Shown here piece by piece: positions 8,918-17,488 of a stretch of DNA of 64,000 bases. Under the pieces are notes generated by a model. The model was not told the origin of the DNA. It worked only from the letters and a program-made list of their open reading frames with translations, and searched no databases. The translations under genes and the position numbers were made by a program. Position 1 is the first letter of the stretch. Every line of letters begins with the position of its first letter. This DNA is from Neorhizobium galegae bv. officinalis. Its GTDB lineage: Bacteria; Pseudomonadota; Alphaproteobacteria; Rhizobiales; Rhizobiaceae. The stretch lies in contig CCRI01000001.1 in the NCBI GenBank assembly GCA_000985875.1, positions 620,001 to 684,000 on the forward strand, written 5' to 3'.

Positions 8918-10102
8918 TTACTTGTTGGCGACCTTCGCCTCTTCCTCGGGCTGGACAACGGCGCCCGGACGAATCCGCTGCAACCCGTTGACGACGATCC
9001 GGTCGCCCGGATTGAGGCCCTTCTCGACGATCCGCATGCCGTCCACCGCCGTGCCCAGCTCCACCTGCCGGTACGCAACGGTATTGGCCGCATCGACCAC
9101 GAAGACGAACTTCTTGTCCTGATCGGTGCCGACGGCCTTTTCGCTGACCATCAGGTGATCCTGTGCCTTGGGCTGGCCCATGCGGACCCGCACGAACTGG
9201 CCGGGGATCAGCTTGCCACCGGGATTGTCGAAGACGGCGCGCACGCGGATCGTGCCGCTCGAGGCATTCACTTCATTGTCGATGAGCTGCAGCTTGCCGC
9301 GGATCGGAGTGTCCTTGCCGGCGAGCGTGCTCACCTCGACCGGTACCTGTGCAATATCAGGCGCGCCGTCGACGATCGGAAGGTCGGCGAGCGTCCGGGA
9401 CACCAGTTCCTCGCCGGCATCGAAGCTCGCATAGATCGGATCGGCGGAAACCAGCGTCGTCAGCGGGGCGGACGCGGAACCTGCCGCCACCAGATTGCCG
9501 ACGGTGATTTCCAGCCTGCCGGCCCGGCCGGCGATCGGTGCCCGGATCTCGGTATAGTCGAGATTGAGCTGGGCCGTCTTCAAGGTTGCCTTCGCCGACT
9601 GGAGGTTGGCGAGGGCCTCGCTCTGGGCGCTCTGGCGCTGGGCAAGATCGCTCTGCGAAATGGTATTCTTGGAGACGAGGTTCTTGCCGCGATCGAGTTC
9701 GGTATTGGCAAGTTCGACCCTCGCCTGCGCCGAGGCCACCTGGCCTTCGGCCTGAGCGACCGCAGCCTGATAGGGCTCCGGATCTATGCTGACGAGCAGG
9801 TCGCCCTGCTTCACCAATCCGCCTTCGCGGAAATGCACCGACTGGATGGTGCCGGCGACCCGCGGCCGGATCTGGACGCGGTCGACGGCTTCCAACCGCC
9901 CGGAGAATTCCTGCCAGGTGGAAACGTTGCGCGGCTGGATGGTGGCGACTGTCACGGGGACGGCCGGCGCCGCAGCAGCTGCCGTCGCAGACGCGGCGTG
10001 GGCGCCCTGCGGCAGATCGAGATAGACCGAAGCGCCGGCGATCAGCGCAGCCGTGCTCAGTCCAGTGCCCCACAGGGCCCAGCTTTTGATCTTCGATGTC
10101 AT
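8918..10102 (-). CDS. Periplasmic adaptor (membrane fusion) subunit of RND efflux pump
   Basis: 394 residues with an N-terminal membrane anchor or signal segment (about 8-27, no lipobox Cys). The order of barrel-sandwich (lipoyl) halves, an alpha-hairpin (about residues 100-180, rich in A, Q, N and R) and a beta-barrel is that of MexE/AcrA-type adaptors. It bridges the inner-membrane pump and an outer-membrane channel. The ATG at 10102 has GGAG 8 bp upstream. It is the middle gene of the operon, 33 bp after the esterase-like gene and 130 bp before the pump gene. Confidence 0.92.
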   Translation of the reverse strand: MTSKIKSWALWGTGLSTAALIAGASVYLDLPQGAHAASATAAAAAPAVPVTVATIQPRNVSTWQEFSGRLEAVDRVQIRPRVAGTIQSVHFREGGLVKQGDLLVSIDPEPYQAAVAQAEGQVASAQARVELANTELDRGKNLVSKNTISQSDLAQRQSAQSEALANLQSAKATLKTAQLNLDYTEIRAPIAGRAGRLEITVGNLVAAGSASAPLTTLVSADPIYASFDAGEELVSRTLADLPIVDGAPDIAQVPVEVSTLAGKDTPIRGKLQLIDNEVNASSGTIRVRAVFDNPGGKLIPGQFVRVRMGQPKAQDHLMVSEKAVGTDQDKKFVFVVDAANTVAYRQVELGTAVDGMRIVEKGLNPGDRIVVNGLQRIRPGAVVQPEEEAKVANK

Positions 10103-10135
10103 CTGTAGTCTCCTTACGGCCTTGGGAGCTGGCCG

Positions 10136-10957
10136 TTATTTACCTTCAAATATGCTATGTTTCGAACTTAATTCTTTGACGAAATCAGTGAACTCGGCAC
10201 AAAGTGCTGTCATCCACTCGCCGTCGCCTTCTCTGTAAATGCCCGTCCAGCCACAGCTGGCCGGGAAAATCTTCCGCCTGACCGAAACGCCGGCCTCGCT
10301 CAGACGCGCCGCATAACCGAGCGTTTCATCGCGCAACGGATCGTCTTCCGATGTCACGATGAGAGCCGGCGCGACACCCGAAAGCCGCGAACAGAGGCAG
10401 GGCGCCGCATAAGGATGCTGGAACCCGCAATGGGAGCCGAGATAATGGCTCCAGCCCTCCGCCCAACGTTCGCCCATGCCGATTTCGTCGGCCTTGCGGA
10501 AGGATTGCGTCGTCATCATCGGGTCGATCATCGGCGACAGCAGGATCTGGCCGCTCAGTTCGCCCGGCATCAGGTCGCGCGCCTTCAGCGCCACGCCGGC
10601 CGCAACATTGCCGCCCGCCTCGTCACCCGCGACAAAAAGCAGGGACTTCGCGCTGCCGAACTGCTTGCGCCGGCCGGCCAGGCACTGAAGCGCCGCAAAA
10701 GCGCATTCCATCGCTTGCGGAAACATGTTCTGCGAGACGCTGCTATAGTCAGCCTCGAGAACCACGGCCCCGGACTCGGCCAGTGCTTTTGCAACTGGAC
10801 GTTCGTTTTCGCCGCGCTCCTCATTGAGAAACGCCCCGCCTCGCAGATAAAGAACCAGTGGCGGAGCCTTAGCCTTGGCTGCTCCTTCATAGACACGCAT
10901 CGGCACAGCCGGCATTGCCGACTTGTCAAATGCGATGTTTTCCCACTGCGCGGTCAT
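10136..10957 (-). CDS. Esterase-like alpha/beta-hydrolase pseudoenzyme (HSL family) in efflux operon
   Basis: 273 residues from the ATG at 10957 (GAGGA site). The overall pattern is that of hormone-sensitive-lipase-type esterases, but key residues are missing. The oxyanion motif HGGG reads LRGGAF (38-43). The nucleophile elbow GDSAGG reads GDEAGG (111-116), with Glu113 in place of Ser. The region that should carry the catalytic His reads FPASCGWTG (231-239). The acid pair in SEDDPLRD (203-210) remains. It should therefore not be an ordinary esterase; a binding, sensing or structural role is inferred. First gene of the operon with the adaptor and pump, divergent from the LysR regulator. Confidence 0.75.
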   Translation of the reverse strand: MTAQWENIAFDKSAMPAVPMRVYEGAAKAKAPPLVLYLRGGAFLNEERGENERPVAKALAESGAVVLEADYSSVSQNMFPQAMECAFAALQCLAGRRKQFGSAKSLLFVAGDEAGGNVAAGVALKARDLMPGELSGQILLSPMIDPMMTTQSFRKADEIGMGERWAEGWSHYLGSHCGFQHPYAAPCLCSRLSGVAPALIVTSEDDPLRDETLGYAARLSEAGVSVRRKIFPASCGWTGIYREGDGEWMTALCAEFTDFVKELSSKHSIFEGK

Positions 10958-11061
10958 TGAAAAATCCTCGGACAAACCCCTAGTAAAAGCGGGGTACTTG
11001 CCGTCAATCTTGAACCTGATATTATTATTCGGGTGAAAACACACAAGCTCACGGCATTCGA

Positions 11062-11092
11062 CAACACTATTCCATATTTCGGAACAATGTTG
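11062..11092. promoter_or_regulatory. 31-bp dyad between lysR and the efflux operon
   Basis: CAACA at 11062-11066 mirrors TGTTG at 11088-11092, and TTCC at 11070-11073 mirrors GGAA at 11081-11084; both pairs share the centre at 11077. The inner part fits the T-N11-A form of LysR-type boxes. It lies 23 bp before the lysR start and about 105 bp before the divergent operon, the expected place for a site that controls both. Confidence 0.55.
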
Positions 11093-11114
11093 CGGCGCAG
11101 CAGGAATCAGGACA

Positions 11115-12050
11115 ATGGATCAGCTTTCGGCAATGCGCGTGTTCGTCCGCGTCGTGGAAACCGGTAATTTCACCCGGGCTGCAGCCACCCTCAACATGCC
11201 CAAGACGACGGTCACCAATCTCGTCCAGAGCCTCGAGAGCCATCTGCGCACGACGCTGCTCAACCGGACGACCCGCAAGGTGATGGTGACGACCGATGGC
11301 GCGCTCTATTACGAACGGGCGATGCAGATACTCTCCGAGCTCGACGAACTCGACGGCAGCATGTCGAATTCGCAGAGGCAGCCGTCCGGGAGGCTGCGGG
11401 TCGAAATGGCCGGCGCCTTTGCCGATCTGCTGGTCATTCCGAATTTATGCGACTTCCATAAGCGTTTTCCCCAGATCAGGCTCGATATCGGGGTCGGCGA
11501 CCGGCTGGTCGATTATATCGCCGAAAACGTCGATTGCGCGCTGCGCGCCGGCACCCCGACCGACCAGTCGCTGATTGCCCGCAAGGTCGGCGAGATCAGC
11601 ATGTCCGCCTATGCGGCACCGCTCTACATCCGCAATTTCGGCGCGCCCGAACGCCCGCAGGACCTGCAGGAAGACCATCTGGCCGTCGGTTACCTGAATG
11701 CCCAGTCCGGCCGGGTGAGGCCCCTGGAATTCCATCGCGACGACGAAAACGTGGAAATCACCCCCCGTTACGTAGTCTCAGTCAACGACTCTCGCACCTA
11801 TGTGAACGCTGCCATATCCGGCATGGGCATCGTGCAGGCGCCGCGCTTCATGGTCAGGGAGGCGGCGGAGAAGGGCGAACTTGTCGAAGTTCTTGCCGAC
11901 TGGCACTGCGGATCCCTGCCCCTCTACATCGTCTATCCGCAGACCCGCCACCTCTCCAACAAGGTGCGGGTCTTCGTCGATTGGCTCGCCAAGCTTGTTC
12001 AGAACCTCAAGGTCGAGGAAAGCCGCGAGCAGATGCGCAAGGCGAGTTAG
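11115..12050 (+). CDS. LysR-family transcriptional regulator
   Basis: 311 residues. The N-terminal winged helix-turn-helix (about residues 1-60) starts MDQLSAMRVFVRVVETGNF and is followed by a linker helix and a periplasmic-binding-like effector domain. It belongs to the large CrgA/DmlR-like subgroup. It is divergent from the esterase-like/adaptor/RND operon and very likely controls it, as MexT and similar LysR proteins do for MexEF pumps. The inducer is unknown. Confidence 0.9.
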   Translation: MDQLSAMRVFVRVVETGNFTRAAATLNMPKTTVTNLVQSLESHLRTTLLNRTTRKVMVTTDGALYYERAMQILSELDELDGSMSNSQRQPSGRLRVEMAGAFADLLVIPNLCDFHKRFPQIRLDIGVGDRLVDYIAENVDCALRAGTPTDQSLIARKVGEISMSAYAAPLYIRNFGAPERPQDLQEDHLAVGYLNAQSGRVRPLEFHRDDENVEITPRYVVSVNDSRTYVNAAISGMGIVQAPRFMVREAAEKGELVEVLADWHCGSLPLYIVYPQTRHLSNKVRVFVDWLAKLVQNLKVEESREQMRKAS

Positions 12051-12265
12051 CTTTGGCTTACTGTACGGCGACGGACTGACTGGCGGCCCGCGTCTTGCGA
12101 CTGAGTATCACCGTCCCAGCGAGGCGTCGCCCGAGAAGGCAAGTCCTTTCATCGTTTGCTGCGCAAGCCGAGAAATCATGCCCTCCGCGAAGGAATTTAT
12201 GCCTCGGCACGTGCGAGGATGATAAAGCGCTCGGACGTTTGTTCGATGAATGGAATACCGACAGC

Positions 12266-13471
12266 ATGACTCGTTGGGGACACGTCACAATCGCTGTTCT
12301 GGGCGGTATCGCCGCTGCCCTACATGTGGGCAAGGTGCCGCCCGCCATCCCCCTGCTGCGCTCCGAACTCGGGATGGACCTCGTGGCCGCCGGCTGGCTG
12401 ATGGGGCTTTCAAGCGCTCTCGGCGCCGCCTGCGGCATCCTGATCGGCCGTTTCACCGACTACCTGACCCATCGCCGCGCCATGGTTCTCGGCCTTGCCC
12501 TGCTGATCGCCGGCAGCGTGATCGGCGCCCTCACCCATTCGGAAACCGTGATCTTCGCCAGCCGCGTGCTCGAAAGCGTCGGCCTCATTATGGTCTCGGT
12601 CGCCGCCCCCGGCCTGATTGCTGCTTCCGTCGAGCTGCGCGACACCGGCCTTGCCTTTGCGGTCTGGGGTATCTGGATGCCGGTCGGCGTCGCGGTGATG
12701 ATGATGATCTCACCCTTCCTGCTGCCGAGCCTCGGCTGGCAGGGCTCATGGGTTTTCGCCGCCATGCTCAGCGTCATCCCGATGGTTGCGCTGCTGACGA
12801 TGAGGGTGCCGAAACCGCAGCCTACGGGACATCCGACAACCTCGCTGCTGACGGCCGTCAGCCTCACAGCCTCCAGACCGATGTCCTGGATACTGTCGGG
12901 AATTTTTGCCGCTTACAGCGCCAGCTTCATGTCCGTCTTCGGCTTCCTGCCGACGCTGCTGATCGAGGAAATGGGAACGGGTCTGACGGCTGCATCCATC
13001 ATGACCGCGCTCGCAGTGCTCGCCAACGGCGTCGGCAACGTAGTCGGCGGCATCTTCGCCCGTTGGGGCGCCCCGCGCTGGGTGCTGATCGCCGCCCCCT
13101 GCATCATGCTGACACTCACCGCGTTCGTCGTCTTCGGCCAAAGCTTCCCGCTCTGGATGCGCTATGGGGCCTCGGTGCTCTACGCGGTGTCCGGCGGCGT
13201 GCTGCCAGCCACCATAATGGGATCGCTGCCCGTCTATGCGCCGCGCCGCGACCTCGTCGGAACGTTCAGCGGCTTCGTCATGCAGGGCTCCAATATCGGC
13301 CAGGTCTTCGGACCGATGCTGCTCGCCTCGATCGTTGCGGCGTCCGGCTGGCAGGGCGCGCCGTTCTACATCGCCGCAGCAACCGGATTGGGCCTAATCC
13401 TGGCGCTCTGCCTGCGCCAGACCGAACGCCGCATAGCCGCGACGAGGCCTAAGACGGCGGGAACGCTATGA
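12266..13471 (+). CDS. MFS transporter, CynX/NimT-like
   Basis: 401 residues with about 12 hydrophobic helices. GRFTDYLTHRRAM (about residues 66-78) is the loop 2-3 signature of the major facilitator superfamily. Overall pattern resembles the CynX/NimT (cyanate/nitroimidazole) group. The chosen ATG at 12266 matches the start of the first helix; an ORF from a TTG at 12095 adds 57 unconvincing residues. Shine-Dalgarno is weak. The amidase gene follows 139 bp downstream on the same strand, so transport of an amide or small nitrogen compound is possible but unproven. Confidence 0.83.
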   Translation: MTRWGHVTIAVLGGIAAALHVGKVPPAIPLLRSELGMDLVAAGWLMGLSSALGAACGILIGRFTDYLTHRRAMVLGLALLIAGSVIGALTHSETVIFASRVLESVGLIMVSVAAPGLIAASVELRDTGLAFAVWGIWMPVGVAVMMMISPFLLPSLGWQGSWVFAAMLSVIPMVALLTMRVPKPQPTGHPTTSLLTAVSLTASRPMSWILSGIFAAYSASFMSVFGFLPTLLIEEMGTGLTAASIMTALAVLANGVGNVVGGIFARWGAPRWVLIAAPCIMLTLTAFVVFGQSFPLWMRYGASVLYAVSGGVLPATIMGSLPVYAPRRDLVGTFSGFVMQGSNIGQVFGPMLLASIVAASGWQGAPFYIAAATGLGLILALCLRQTERRIAATRPKTAGTL

Positions 13472-13610
13472 GCCAGAAGGGTGTGAGCCAGAAGGATGTG
13501 AGAACGGCTCATCCGGCAAAGCGCGGCGAACAAGCCAGCCTCGATTTGCGCACTGGCATGCAACGTAAAATCGGCTAGTCTCTCCCCTGATCAGACAAGC
13601 GAGCCAGCTC

Positions 13611-14552
13611 ATGAAACATCACGTCGCCGCCTCTTCCAAGACCTGCGCCTGGGGTTATTTCGATGCGGCCCGGGAGCCGGTGCTGACCATCGACAGCGGC
13701 GACACGGTGGTGATCGATTCTGTATCCGGCCCTGCGGAAGTTCTGCCCAAGGAAGGGTTCACCATCCTTCCCGAACATCTCGAAATTCACGAAAACTGCC
13801 GGCCGATCATGCAGGGCCATATCCTGACCGGGCCGGTCGCCGTGCGCGGCGCCAAGCCCGGTCAGGTGCTGGAGGTGAAGATTCTCGATGTCGAGTTGCG
13901 CCAGGACTGGGGCTACAACGTTATCCGTCCGCTTGCCGGCACGCTCCCCTACGATTTCGAAACGCCGCGGATGATCACCATCCCGCTCGACAAGCAGAGG
14001 AATGTCGGCCGCCTGCTCTGGGGTCTCGACCTGCCGCTGGCGCCCTTCTTCGGGGTCATGGGCGTCGCTCCGCCGCCGAACTGGGGCCGCATTACCTCGA
14101 TCATGCCGCGTTCGCATGCCGGCAATATCGACAACAAGGAACTGGTGGCCGGCACCACGCTCTATCTGCCGATCTTCAACGAAGGCGCGCTGTTCTCCTG
14201 CGGCGACGGCCATGGCGCCCAGGGTGACGGCGAGGTCTGCATCACCGCCATCGAGACTGCACTGAGCGGCACCTTCCGGCTCACCGTTCGTGAGGATCTC
14301 GATTTCACCTATCCCCGCGCCGAAACGCCGACGCATTACATCACCATGGGCATGGATCCGGATCTCGACCAATGCGCCGTCATGGCGCTGCGCGACATGA
14401 TCGTGCTGCTCGGCGAGAAAGGCGGCCTGTCGCGGGAAGATGCCTACACGCTCTGCAGCCTCGCCGGCGATCTTCGAATCACCCAGACCGTCAACGGCTG
14501 CAAGGGCGTACACATGATGATGGCGAAGGCCCTGGTCGACCGCGCCGCCTGA
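13611..14552 (+). CDS. Acetamidase/formamidase family protein (FmdA/AmdA)
   Basis: 313 residues. The conserved blocks IDSGDTVVIDSVSG near the N-terminus, GVMGVAPPPNWGRITS, RSHAGNIDNKEL and GDGHGAQGDGEVC mark the FmdA_AmdA family, zinc enzymes that hydrolyse formamide or short aliphatic amides to ammonia and the acid. His and Asp ligands are plausibly in RSHAGNID and GDGHGAQGDGE. Cytoplasmic nitrogen scavenging is the likely role. Its stop lies 8 bp from the stop of the convergent BA14K-like gene. Confidence 0.88.
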   Translation: MKHHVAASSKTCAWGYFDAAREPVLTIDSGDTVVIDSVSGPAEVLPKEGFTILPEHLEIHENCRPIMQGHILTGPVAVRGAKPGQVLEVKILDVELRQDWGYNVIRPLAGTLPYDFETPRMITIPLDKQRNVGRLLWGLDLPLAPFFGVMGVAPPPNWGRITSIMPRSHAGNIDNKELVAGTTLYLPIFNEGALFSCGDGHGAQGDGEVCITAIETALSGTFRLTVREDLDFTYPRAETPTHYITMGMDPDLDQCAVMALRDMIVLLGEKGGLSREDAYTLCSLAGDLRITQTVNGCKGVHMMMAKALVDRAA

Positions 14553-14560
14553 ATTGGTGA

Positions 14561-15316
14561 TCAGCCGAAAGGCGATTGGCATTGGCGGCGGGGACCACCG
14601 GCGAAGGGTTGATAGCTGTTGTCCTCGACCTGATAGGACCGGTAACGGGCAAAACACCATTCCTCGTGGGATCCGGCCGGCGCGCCGGTGTTGACCGCCT
14701 GCGACTGCGCATAACCCGCCGCTCCCTCGTCGGCCCGCTGATCGACACGCGCGGCGGGGCTCTCCGGAAGCGGCTGCAATTCGTCCTGTATCTGCGGGGC
14801 TTGCGGCTCATCACGCATCGGTGCGGCGGCAACGGTCTCAGTCGCGGCAGCGCCTGGTGCCTGGCACTGCCGACGGGGGCCGCCGCTCAAGGGCTGGTAG
14901 CTGTTATCTTCGATGCGGTAGGATCTGTATCGCGCGAAGCACCAATCCGCCTGCGCGGGATCGACCATGGCTTTCCGCTCTCCCTGCGGCTGCGGCACTG
15001 AGGCCGGCTGCTGCGGATTGACGGACGCGGTCACCGTATTATCAACCGCCTCGCCCGCGGCGGTCTGTTGAACAACGGGAGTTTGCTGGGTTTCGGCCGC
15101 AAGTGAAGCCGGAGGCGTCGCACTGGGCAGGCGCTGGTAATCCTGGTTGACGGCGTCAACGGCCTTGGGCTTTGAGGTCCACAGGTCAGGCGTGTCCATA
15201 TTGGCGAACTTATGGGGTTCAGGTTCGGCGATCACATTGGCGGTGATGATCACGCCGCTCAGGAACACCAGAACGAGCAGGACAAGGCTCCCCAAAAACA
15301 AAAGAATTGGCTTCAC
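14561..15316 (-). CDS. Membrane-anchored protein with two BA14K-like repeats
   Basis: 251 residues from a GTG at 15316 with GGGAG 7 bp upstream. An N-terminal transmembrane segment (about 3-25) is followed by a low-complexity Pro/Gln/Ala linker and two copies of the motif WCFARYRSY...EDNSYQP...GGPRRQC (about residues 125-151 and 220-246). This resembles the BA14K family (Brucella immunoreactive 14-kDa protein, lectin-like), where the usual form is a single C-terminal CAARYRSYDP-type motif. The protein is probably periplasmic or envelope-exposed. Each repeat keeps two Cys, suggesting a disulfide. Function unknown. Confidence 0.7.
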   Translation of the reverse strand: MKPILLFLGSLVLLVLVFLSGVIITANVIAEPEPHKFANMDTPDLWTSKPKAVDAVNQDYQRLPSATPPASLAAETQQTPVVQQTAAGEAVDNTVTASVNPQQPASVPQPQGERKAMVDPAQADWCFARYRSYRIEDNSYQPLSGGPRRQCQAPGAAATETVAAAPMRDEPQAPQIQDELQPLPESPAARVDQRADEGAAGYAQSQAVNTGAPAGSHEEWCFARYRSYQVEDNSYQPFAGGPRRQCQSPFG

Positions 15317-15462
15317 GACCGCGCTCCCATTTCCGTTTTGCGGCCAATGCCGAATCAGGCGCCGGAGTTCCCGTCGCAGGAGCAAAAGAGGCACGATTGG
15401 AGATCACGGATGATGACAGGGCGACATGCGCCCGTCTTCGTCCAACTCTTCAAAAGAGGAGA

Positions 15463-15538
<76 letters not shown>

Positions 15539-15581
15539 AAGAACCGGCTGTGCGAGGCGTGCTCGCCAGCGGTGTGAGGGG

Positions 15582-15610
15582 CGTATAAAGGGGATCGTTC
15601 GGCTTGTCCA
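15582..15610 (-). promoter_or_regulatory. Sigma70-type promoter of tRNA-Lys(CTT)
   Basis: On the minus strand, TGGACA (15610-15605) and TATACG (15587-15582) are separated by exactly 17 bp, about 44 bp upstream of the mature tRNA end. The interval 15541-15771 holds nothing else recognisable. Confidence 0.7.
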
Positions 15611-15771
15611 GCGGCTCGGTGAAAATTATTCGTCAGACCGGCAAAAAATCCATCGGGTCCGATCTCGCGCCTGACGGAAACCTCTCCGCAGCTCAACAAG
15701 CGTTGCAAAAACGAAAAGTTTCAAAGTCTTAGTGCGTCACAATATCGCAATCTCCGACAAGACGGCGAAAT

Positions 15772-16689
15772 TCAAAGATAGAGCGTGCCTTCCGCAACCT
15801 TGATTGCCTGGCCGCCGATGCGGGCCCTGGCGATCTCTCCCTCCTTCACGTCGATATGCAGGTGGATCAAGGACGGACGCCCCATCTCCACCCCCTGCTC
15901 CACCAGCACCGGGTGATGGCCGTCCGGGAGCGCATCGAAATGCCGGATCGCGCCGGAGAGTGCGGCAGCGGCGGCGCCCGTGGCCGGATCCTCGGAAATC
16001 CCCATGTCCGGCGAGAACATCCGGGCATGGAACTTTGCCTGGTGGTTCACGCCGCTGCGGCAATAGACGTATGCCGAGGCAAGCGACCCCTCGACAAACG
16101 GCGCCGCCTTTTCCCATAGTGCCGTGTCGAATTCGAGATTCTGTACCGTCGCCAGATTGTGCAGCGGGATCATCAGGAAGGGCACGCCGGCGCTCCAGAT
16201 GGAGGCGACATGGTTCTCGAAACCGATATCCGTGGATTTTACGCTCAACGCATCGGCCAGCCCCTGCCGGTCGAGCGGAAGCTCGATCTGTACCGGTCTT
16301 CTCGGCAGGTCGAATTCGGCAAAACCGGCCTCGCCGGCACGAAGCCGTACGGCGCAGCGCACAGGGCCTACATTCTCCTCCAGCACGCAGACGAGATCCA
16401 TGTCGGCCTTTTCCGGCCCGTGATTGAGTTCGGCGAGCGCCACCGCTGTTCCCACGGTCGGATGCCCGGCGAAAGGCAACTCCTTGCCCGGCGTGAAGAT
16501 GCGCAGACGGGCTGCATAGGCTGCATTCGCGGAAGACTGGACGAACACCGTCTCGGAGAGATTCATCTCCCTGGCGATCGCCTGCATTTCGTCGTCGGCA
16601 AGGTCGTCTCCGTCGAGAATCACCGCCAGCGGATTGCCGGCAAGTCGTCTGTCGGTGAAGACGTCATAGATGCTGTAGCGACGGGCCAA
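15772..16689 (-). CDS. PhzF-family isomerase-like protein
   Basis: 305 residues from a TTG at 16689 with GGGGAGG 5 bp upstream; a GTG at 16695 is in frame but would overlap the ribosome-binding site. PhzF signatures are DVFTDRRLAGNPLAV near the N-terminus with the conserved Glu in NLSETVF (about 46-52), LPFAGHPTVGTA, and EDPATGAAAAAL near the C-terminus. The family adopts a diaminopimelate-epimerase fold; most members outside phenazine clusters have unknown substrates. It is the last gene of the six-gene minus-strand run that begins behind a PHO box, 64 bp after the Nudix gene. Confidence 0.85.
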   Translation of the reverse strand: MARRYSIYDVFTDRRLAGNPLAVILDGDDLADDEMQAIAREMNLSETVFVQSSANAAYAARLRIFTPGKELPFAGHPTVGTAVALAELNHGPEKADMDLVCVLEENVGPVRCAVRLRAGEAGFAEFDLPRRPVQIELPLDRQGLADALSVKSTDIGFENHVASIWSAGVPFLMIPLHNLATVQNLEFDTALWEKAAPFVEGSLASAYVYCRSGVNHQAKFHARMFSPDMGISEDPATGAAAAALSGAIRHFDALPDGHHPVLVEQGVEMGRPSLIHLHIDVKEGEIARARIGGQAIKVAEGTLYL

Positions 16690-16753
16690 CCACACCTCCC
16701 CGTGTTTTCGATCGCGCCAAACTGCCCGACCGGTCGGCTCAAAGCAACCCTGT

Positions 16754-17488
16754 TCAGCGTATCGACCGGCCGAAAAACAGGTCGAGAATCGGGAACATCA
16801 ACGGGCTGTAAGGATGGGCGCCGCGATCGGCCGAGCGGATCGCCACGGCTCCGGCAATCTCCTTTTCCTCGTCGTGCACCATATGGTCGGCAATGCGCTC
16901 CAGCATCTCCTCCGCCGTAAGGTCGAATCGATAGAAGCGGAAGCCGACAACCCGATGTCCGCCGTGGCTGGCGAAGAGCTGCCGGTCCGCCTTTGCTTCG
17001 GCGAGATCGAGGCCGGTTTCTTCCCGCACTTCGCGGTGCATATTGGCCTCGAGATCCAACTTGCCGGCGACGATGTCCAGGAGATCGAGGGAGCCGGCGG
17101 CGCAATAGACCTGGCCGGGATTGGCGGTCCTTTCGCTCATCCGGACGGCGATGATCGCCCCATCGGACGATACGGGCACGGCGAAGCCGAAGAGGTGAAA
17201 GGCGCCGGTCGGATCGGGCTGTCTCCGCCACCATAAAAGCGTCGAATAGGGGATGACATGCGCCTCGCCGATGATCACGCCGTCCCGAAACGAAAGCCTG
17301 TTCTGCAGCACCATCTGGCCGTTGAAGAGATGCGGATTGGCCGCCACTTCGCGCGCCCAGTTCTCCTCGATCTCGTCCCGGTGCGCGACATAGATGGGAT
17401 GCGCTCCGGGCAGGACCGAAAGATCGAAAGCCTCGACCTCGAAGACCGTATTTTCGGCAGGCCAGCCGCTGATCGCCTGGATGGTCAT
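16754..17488 (-). CDS. Nudix hydrolase
   Basis: 244 residues. The core REVREETGL of the Nudix box is clear (in the central part), but the first half (GKLDLEANMH) does not keep the canonical G-x5-E spacing, as in several divergent Nudix groups. The family hydrolyses nucleoside diphosphates linked to another moiety, needing a divalent metal. The ATG at 17488 overlaps the stop of the upstream EEP gene (ATGA), implying translational coupling. No substrate can be named. Confidence 0.78.
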   Translation of the reverse strand: MTIQAISGWPAENTVFEVEAFDLSVLPGAHPIYVAHRDEIEENWAREVAANPHLFNGQMVLQNRLSFRDGVIIGEAHVIPYSTLLWWRRQPDPTGAFHLFGFAVPVSSDGAIIAVRMSERTANPGQVYCAAGSLDLLDIVAGKLDLEANMHREVREETGLDLAEAKADRQLFASHGGHRVVGFRFYRFDLTAEEMLERIADHMVHDEEKEIAGAVAIRSADRGAHPYSPLMFPILDLFFGRSIR

